64,000 nt of DNA from Stichopus chloronotus (Eukaryota > Echinodermata > Holothuroidea > Aspidochirotida > Stichopodidae), in the NCBI GenBank assembly GCA_021234535.1, contig CM037839.1:9425419-9489418 (forward strand), read 5' to 3'. The position numbers and the translations under genes were made by a program. The notes under the pieces are model-generated. The model did not search any database and was not told the origin of the DNA. It saw only the letters and a list, made by a program, of their open reading frames with translations. This document shows, one piece after another, positions 57,140 to 64,000 of this stretch; position 1 is the stretch's first letter; each line of letters begins with the position of its first letter.

Positions 57140-57589
57140 TATAAAAAGAGCGCAAAACCTTTTACTTTTCCCTTTTCCGCAACCATTTTGCCCTTTACAT
57201 CTCTTGAAAAGCCTCTGCTTTCCTTAAAGTCTTCCCCCCTTTGTGTCTTCCCCCCCCCCCGCTATCTTTTCGAAGTAAATGGCTCCCTCTGTCGCCGGGA
57301 GAGACGTTTCGCTCTCAATTATATCCTCAAGTTATAACTGTATATTGCATCTCCATCTCAGCAACCTCTTCGATATATAAGAGCTGCCTCTCTTCCAAGA
57401 CTTGCCACTTAATTGTTCTTCTCTTCTCCTTCCGCTGGAGTTGATGATTTCTCTCTTTTCAACAAAACCAAGTTGATCGTCCGAGGTATTTTTTATTCGT
57501 TTCCTCGTTACATCATCAAGATATTTCGGAAAACAAAAGTCGAGAGACTTGAGGAAAGGAACTTTGGTACTTATTTCACTTCTCAGACG
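57140..57589 (+). promoter_or_regulatory. candidate TATA promoter and first exon
   Basis: TATAAAAAG at 57140-57148 is a strong TATA box with a pyrimidine-rich start zone about 30 bases on. A second box, TATATAAGA, lies at 57374-57382. A good donor, ACG/GTAAGA, follows at 57589/57590. Between them the frames are short; one begins ATGGCTCC at 57279 and ends after about 33 codons. A 5' exon of a gene continuing to the right, or a non-coding RNA, would fit. No coding exon was found downstream in the window. Confidence 0.25.
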
Positions 57590-58133
57590 GTAAGATTTTC
57601 GGCTTTATTTTCGTTATTTTGAAGATTTGAATGTTGAAAAATGAACAAAAGAAAATGTGCCTAAGAAGTTTAACAAAAGTTCATGAGGCAAACTTACGAA
57701 AGTCCGAAAAAGAAACCGTTTTTTACCTAGATTGATAAAAACGAAAAGTATTTTGCGCCAACATGAAAAGAAGAACAACAAAAGTCCATATGAATGCTTC
57801 AGTAAAAGTTTCTTCTAAAAAAAAAAAAACCATATAGTCGTTCAATTTAATCATGCGATCTGAGATTTTCTGGATGGTCTGGTTATTTGATGTTTTACTA
57901 AATGTTCACATATATTAGGTAAGGGGAAATGCTATAAATTGTAGTAATCAGTTTAGTTTGTAAGTTTATTTTATGCATGAAACTGCTTGCTTGACTTACG
58001 CAACAATGAAGCATGTCTTATAAGAAATTCTTCATCATGAAGAATTACTTAATTTTCTTTCGTATTTGCTGCCTGGAAGAGAACTGAGTGTATGAGGTAC
58101 ATTTGGATTGGTTTGCACACCCTCTGTAATTAA

Positions 58134-58157
58134 ATATATATATATATATATATATAG
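58134..58157. repeat. short (TA)n microsatellite
   Basis: About eleven TA units in an otherwise unremarkable stretch. Confidence 0.85.
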
Positions 58158-58717
58158 ATTATACTTTTATGGTGAACAAATGGAGAATGTTTTAAGTACA
58201 TGTCTTCTCGTGCATGTTGCTCGTTTTGAAAGCGGTGCGGACTGTTTTAATAATTTGAATGGTTCTCCTAATTCATTTTCGCTACTAGGGAGAGGGCCGC
58301 TATGGGGCGTAAGGGACGTTTCTGAGTCGTTTCTTTGCGTTCTTTAACTTGAAAGGTGTTGAAATATACTTTAAATGTAAAGAACTGTATCATATTGTAT
58401 CTACCTCACGCGGGTATGTCGATTCTCTTGAAAATGGTTCCGTGAAACGCCTTGCGAGCTCAAGTGGCACAACAGCCGCAAAATTCTTTAAGCTAAGTTG
58501 ACGGAGAAAAAAAAAACATAATTTTGATTCAAAATTCCCATGTATGAATCTATTTCCAACTCTTGAAGAAAAAAAGTCAGTTACGACAGTACTTGCAGTG
58601 GATTTGGGGATTTGTATCACTAGGAAGTTCAGCTGCTGAGGAAAAATTTCTCTGGCAGGTTGCAGATTTATTGGTGGGAGCGATTTGAAGACGAAGAGTG
58701 TACGCCAGTCCTATTTT

Positions 58718-58928
58718 CTGTGTGTGTGTGCCCTTGTTTTCGGGTGGGATCGAGGACCGAAACAATAGATTTTAGGTCCTCTGTAGAAAATTCAATAGAT
58801 CTCTCCGGTCCTCTCAAGATTAGAGAGTCTGTTGTTAAGGTTAGGGTTGAGGAAGAAAAAACAAAAGAAAGCACAATGAGGTCCTCGGAATGAATGGAAA
58901 ACAAAGCTGTGTGTGTGTGTGCGTGTAT
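58718..58928 (-). repeat. dispersed repeat with CA-rich ends, copy 2
   Basis: Inverted partner of 55321-55544, about 3.2 kb away. In the frame shared by both copies, the text GP(D/E)(K/R)SIEFSTEDLKSIVS is nearly the same, and two of the base differences are silent there. This is suggestive but not enough to call a protein. Confidence 0.85.
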
Positions 58929-61534
58929 TATTATCACAAACTTAGATACGACACACCTAAAACAAACTGAAGATTTTTACAGGCTTTCTCTGATGATAAA
59001 TATTCCCATTCTTATGAAAATTCAAGTTGGACGAAACCAATATTTGCAACACCTTTGTAGTTCCATCACCAAGTTGATCCAGCTGTATAATTCGTCACTG
59101 ACTAATTGCTTGTCGAGTAGAATTAATGAAACAAATGGACCCTTTACTCCGTCTAAAAATTTTGCTGTCTCGTAAATATCGAAGTGAATTATTAACTTAA
59201 TTAGTTAATTTTCTCAATTTTCATTCACTAATTTTGGTGCAATCTGCCATCGCGTGTGGATCAATTATGTTTCGCCAAAAGGAGCCACCGGCAATATGCA
59301 CGAAGTCTTTGTCTTTCAGTCGCATTTTTTTTTCTCAGTTGCAATTGTGGTCTTTTTTTTTTCTTTAATTGCAGTTCTAGTATTTTAATAAAGAAGCCAT
59401 AATACCGCCCAGGTTTGGTGCCGGTTGCACGTATAACGAGGTCGTAATCGAACTCCAAATTGACAGTAAAAAAAGTGTTTACTATTTTAAAAAATACAGC
59501 GCCAGATAGCAGGCTTGTATAAAGCTTCCTGAGAGAGACACAGATGTTGTGGTAATCTGTCAAAGTCAATCAAGGGCAATTTTCTAGATCTAATTAGGTC
59601 CAATTAGCCTACTTTGAGTAATATTTCAAAGTTACTTTAAAAAAATATCAAATTAATAAAAAGAGTTAAAAAAATTGAAATGAAAAACGAAGATGATCTT
59701 GTATCTTTGATTTTATGTTGACTAACCTATTTTGTGTACATCTTCTGGGGTTTATTGTTCAACATATCATAATCCCTTTGTTTCGTACATGGTCGCGATA
59801 ATTTTTTTTCTTGGAATACGCCTAATTTTCCAGGTCTATGCAAACGTTTTCCACAGAAAGTGAAAACTCACGGTATGACTTACTCAGCGGTAATTATACC
59901 TCATCAACAGGTTAATGTTTTTCGTGCATTTATTAATATCTTTGTTTTGTTTAATAATCTCTTTCATTCGATTCTTTATCTGAGAGGGACACGCTCCGCT
60001 GATTTGAGTGATTACTTCGGTGAACGATGGCGTTAACTTAAGCGGGGTTGAAAGATAATCAGCATATTGCAGAAGCTAATTAAACAAAAGTAATGAAAAA
60101 AAGTTCTCCGAGTGTAGGTCAATCATCTCGCCTGCGTTTTACCAGGCAGATATCGAGTCATCTTATAAGGGATATTCCTCTCTGTTGCACGTGCTCCCTT
60201 CGGATTAAAATCTACTCGTTTAAAAGTTTGTTTTACTATCTACTTCGAGTGAGTCTAAAAATATTACGTATTGGCTTGATGGTATCTCATTTAAATGTAT
60301 TTTCGTCCTCCGGTTCTCGGCGAACATTTTTAAATCACCCTTAAAGTTGCCATTGTGTGAGGAAGCAAGCAAAACACGTATTTGCAAACCTACAAGTGAT
60401 ACTTAGGGGGTGGGGGGGGGGGGAAGTGAAGAAGCCCATTTTCGTGCTCTTCTTTATTTTTTCCTCGTAATGTTACTTTTCGAAACATTTACGTTGATAT
60501 GTTGTCCCTTTAAGAATTTGTCTTCGGCATATCACTTACAAGTTTCTTACGTGAGCTCAGTGTTAAGTGTATGTAAAGTTTATCAACGAAGTAGTGAACA
60601 AATAGCCATTGTTCCGTAATAAATGATAGCAATAACAATAGATAATGACCTGCTTAAAAAAAAAAAAAACAACCAAAAAAAAAAATCATAGCACACCATA
60701 TGAACACTCTCAGAAAAAAAAAAAAAGGTTTTGGGTGAGCAACGGGTTCTACCTGCTGGACAAGCGACACCTGTGACGTAACCGGCGGGGGGAGGTGATG
60801 AGATTCCCCTGTCAATGTCTTGCCCTCTCGCCCCCCTTAATGAATTTCGAAGATAACTAATATTTGCCAAAATTTGCACAAGACAAAAACTACTGCTACA
60901 GTATATTTTACTTGATGCAAAAAGTCATAGGCTGAGCATAAATAAGTTTATTCTTGTAAATTAGATTATACCGATGAGTCAGGATGAAACTGAAAGAGAA
61001 ATCGAACAATTAAACCGAAAACTGATGAAAAGTGGTTAAGTGACCATTCTATATCATTTTTTCTTTAATTTTTGAAAATAACAAGAATTGCAAAACTTGA
61101 TTCTGATTTGGTAAATGCAAAACTTTTACAATTGAAAAAAAAAAAAAAAACGATGAACAAATTATGAGCACATCAGGGTCTTTGTTGACACGTTAACGAT
61201 GATACGATGAAATTAAACACGTAGAATCATAAACACTTAAAGGGCATAGAAGGCCACAGGCAGGTACAATGCAGCTAAAGACTGACTTCCAAATTGTGTA
61301 ATATACAGGAGGGACGTACAACGCAGTGATGTGGTGAACGTGAATCTTTACGAACAACCTGCACTAAAAACCTATACCCCTTTTTGGCATACAGCATAAA
61401 GGTTGATATCTATCGATGAATTGTACATCTATAAAACTATCTTATCATCACATCTACATCATTCGTAGTGGAAATGTAAATTTCTGAACCTCTGTTCTTA
61501 AACTAAAGAAAATGTTAGATGAAATTCGCCACGT

Positions 61535-61719
61535 CAGAAAGACTGGGAAGGGCCATTTCCTGCAATCTGAAAGGCATTTTTATCCAAAATATTTCTTTGC
61601 ACGCTACTCGCCAGCCGATGGTGGCGCTCCGCTTAGATAAGCTCCCCACTGTTTTTCCACACTTCAACCGTTTGCCACCCCTCAGCCACCAAATGAAAAA
61701 AAGTCTGGTTACGCCACTG
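61535..61719 (+). mobile_element. right half of a hAT-type element related to 17630-18020
   Basis: Ends in CTGGTTACGCCACTG at 61719, the same terminus as the hAT-type element at 17630-18020. It carries the inner phrases GGGAAGGGCCATTTCC and GATGGTGGCGCTCCGCTTAG in the same order. No left terminus or matching 8-bp flank was found, so it is probably truncated. Confidence 0.6.
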
Positions 61720-62830
61720 AGAGATACCTAACAGGACCTTTATTTTCTTAAGTATTCCTATAAATTATTCTGGAATAATCCCAAGCGTTCCACAGGACAA
61801 ACTAAAGAAATTTTTTTCTTACAGTGAATAATGTTTCTTCGGAAAATATGACAGTTACTTAAGATGGGATGTTTCATAATCGTATGCAAGAAATAGTGTG
61901 TAAGCATATGTTACCAGCCATGCTGCGTCGTGGTCCCACTCTCCGCAATACCGGTTATATCAACATTCATAACTAAAGAGATGGTGCATTCTGGGTATTT
62001 TCCTCCATAGAATCAAGGGCTTACCCATACAAGTCACAGCTATATTTAGAGAATGAAAAATCACTACGCTTAGATCATTCTACAAGACATCAAAAACATT
62101 AATTTACCAAACCGTAGCAGTTTACTCCGCTTGACGAGTGATTAATAAGCATATTTTTCCGGTCCCCGTTAAATTACATTTCCACTAAAGCAATCGAAAT
62201 AACAAATTCATATCCCTGGGGAGTAATAATAGTAAAAAAAATTTTTGCAAACATGTGATAAAGTTGTTATGCTTAATTGTGGACGGAACTTTGACTCATT
62301 TGAAAGAATGGTCGTAATTATTTTAGGAAATAAAACCGAGGGGTTTCGGCATGAAAAAGGCGGTGGAATTTCATCGGCTAATGAAGCTTTCTCGCCTCAT
62401 TTGGTCATAGAGATCCCATGATACCATGTGTCAGTCGTTTGTGGTTGATTACAAATGACGTAACATCACTGGACCATTACTCACAGGCGTGAGGTGACTG
62501 AACGAACGACGCGGGGGGGGGGGGGGGGGTGAATCAAAGTGAGGGCGTATGACGACATTGAATTGACTCATAGTGAGAGAGTCTCTATTTAAATTCTTCG
62601 TATTTTTGGTTGTGCTATCCCTTTGACAAAGTGTTATAAGTCATTGAATGTTGGCAAAAGTTATCTTACATTAATACTTCGTATTTTTGATACTTTTTAT
62701 TCATACAATTACCTCCATCTTCGTTGGAGTTACCCGCTTTGCGACAAATTTGTTCAATTAAATTTTCCATTTTTTCTTGGAGATTGAAACACAAGTTTGT
62801 TTTACTGATAAAAACTACAATTCATGTAGA

Positions 62831-63630
62831 CCCTTTTTACAAGGATGGTCCAGCCGTAAATATAGTTTTGATATGTTGAAGAGCAAGTAAATCTGAGACC
62901 ATTATAGTGACACTTCCATTCAATTCTCACTTGTGGTTCCCCAGATATATGAGCAGTTGAAGTTGCCACATTTGTTACTGAAAGTTAACTTGAACCAAGC
63001 AGGAATGATGTCATCTACCCTCATTCATACAACATTGTATGTTTTTCTTAAAACTTTGCACCAAATTTAGCAGGCCCGTATCCGGGGGGGGGGGGGGGTT
63101 CAGGGGTTCGGACTATCCCCCTCACAAGATCTGGAGTTCCGCTCAGCCTATGATAGCAGGGCTACGTTAGCAACATACATAATGAGTTTTAATTTATTGG
63201 TCATAATTGTCGGGTAAAATGTTCCACTTGTGGTAAAATCGAACCCCCCCCCCCCACTGAAAAAGCTGCATACGGGCCTGGACCAGTTCAGTACCTCAAT
63301 ATCTAGTGCTATCATAATGTGAATGTATGAGGGGTATGAGGGATTTGCGACCTTCACATGACCAGCAATTAGGTGACCACCTACTGATTTCAAGGTCAAA
63401 ATAACGGATTCAGTAATGAAGAAAAACAAAAGACTCTTCAGCAATGTGAAGAGATGATGTCACTCTTGCTTACTTCAAGTTCACTGTCGGTAGCAAAGGG
63501 GGTAACTTCAACTGGTAATATCTCGAGAACCACACATGGCAACTGGATGGTAGTTTCTCAAGTTGGACAGATTAACTTGCTTTTAAATATATCAAAGCAA
63601 AATCTGTGGCTGGACCATCCTTTTTTAACG
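62831..63630. repeat. inverted-repeat pair flanking a miniature element
   Basis: The left arm, about 62831-63018, and the right arm, about 63453-63630, are imperfect reverse complements. Shared blocks include AAGGATGGTCCAGCC against GGCTGGACCATCCTT, and the region around GAACCACA and AACTTCAACTG. The 435-base spacer contains the CAGGCCCGTA element copy 2. It resembles a fold-back element split by a later insertion. Confidence 0.7.
63071..63280. mobile_element. CAGGCCCGTA-ended miniature element, copy 2
   Basis: Begins CAGGCCCGTATCCGG and ends GCATACGGGCCTG, inverted ends sharing ten perfect bases. It matches copy 1 at 42766-43003 along its length, including GGTAAAATGTTCCACTTGTG. No target duplication is visible here. 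Two long G/C runs lie near its ends. Confidence 0.75.
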
Positions 63631-64000
63631 TCATGTAACAACAAACAAGGACGCCGTCCTTGAGGCAAAAAAAAAACAACAACAACAACAAAAAAAAAAA
63701 AAACACGAAGGAACAGCGTGTAAACAAAGCAGTGTCTGTAGGCGACTTAGTGTGTCGGTAAATGTGCTGGTACGGCAGTTGCTCAGAACTTCGCAAATGG
63801 CATGGTCTATTGCTAGAGGCCTAACGTGCGTGCGCAATGTTAAAACCCAAGGATTTTCCCAGGGGCGGTGATCCGGGAGTCTCCATGCTTTTCGTTGGAC
63901 TGCCACAAGAAGAGCTCTGTATTGTGTTACTATGACGTCATATGCAAGGGGGTTTATTGCTGTTGTGCTATAACAGTTTGGCTCCTAAAACACCTTACAT

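Overview
This is animal nuclear DNA with intron-split genes, GT-AG splice sites, AT-rich introns and many dispersed repeats. No bacterial, viral or organellar gene cluster is visible. The gene content, the frequent AGGCCTA-type words, the many poly-G tracts and the small hAT-like elements suggest an invertebrate deuterostome. My guess is an echinoderm, perhaps a sea cucumber, but that guess is weak and rests only on general sequence character.

Three protein-coding genes can be read out completely, each with exon phases that join without a break. (1) EIF2B2, the beta subunit of translation initiation factor eIF2B, lies on + with 11 coding exons from 4615 to 14546 and encodes 354 residues. (2) A HABP4/SERBP1-family RGG-box RNA- and ribosome-binding protein lies on - with 6 coding exons from 32640 down to 24359 and encodes 401 residues. 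(3) ZNF367, a three-zinc-finger transcription factor, lies on + with 4 coding exons from 33703 to 38413 and encodes 297 residues.

EIF2B2 and the HABP4-like gene converge across about 9.8 kb. The HABP4-like gene and ZNF367 are head to head, with start codons 1.06 kb apart. That interval holds a pair of inverted E2F-type sites just upstream of ZNF367 and a YY1-type site next to the HABP4-like gene. From memory, human HABP4 and ZNF367 are also divergent neighbours on chromosome 9q22, so this looks like an ancient conserved gene pair and is the most interesting gene-level result here.

The 23.6 kb from 40390 to 64000 contain no gene I recognise. They hold hAT-type miniature elements, one with a perfect 8-bp target duplication around a 51-unit TA repeat; a TIR-bounded 1.05-kb element containing a LINE-like 3' end; two copies of a CAGGCCCGTA-ended element; two separate inverted-repeat pairs; long poly-G tracts; and one candidate TATA promoter with a first-exon-like stretch. 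A second hAT-type element with its own perfect 8-bp duplication lies at 17630-18020. A fold-back repeat family has one copy downstream of EIF2B2 and one in the presumed ZNF367 3' UTR. A 48-bp minisatellite of nine units without any length change sits in an EIF2B2 intron.

Two of the three genes act in translation (eIF2B exchange activity; mRNA and ribosome binding). ZNF367 is a cell-cycle transcription factor, which fits the E2F sites. Nothing suggests the three act as one pathway.
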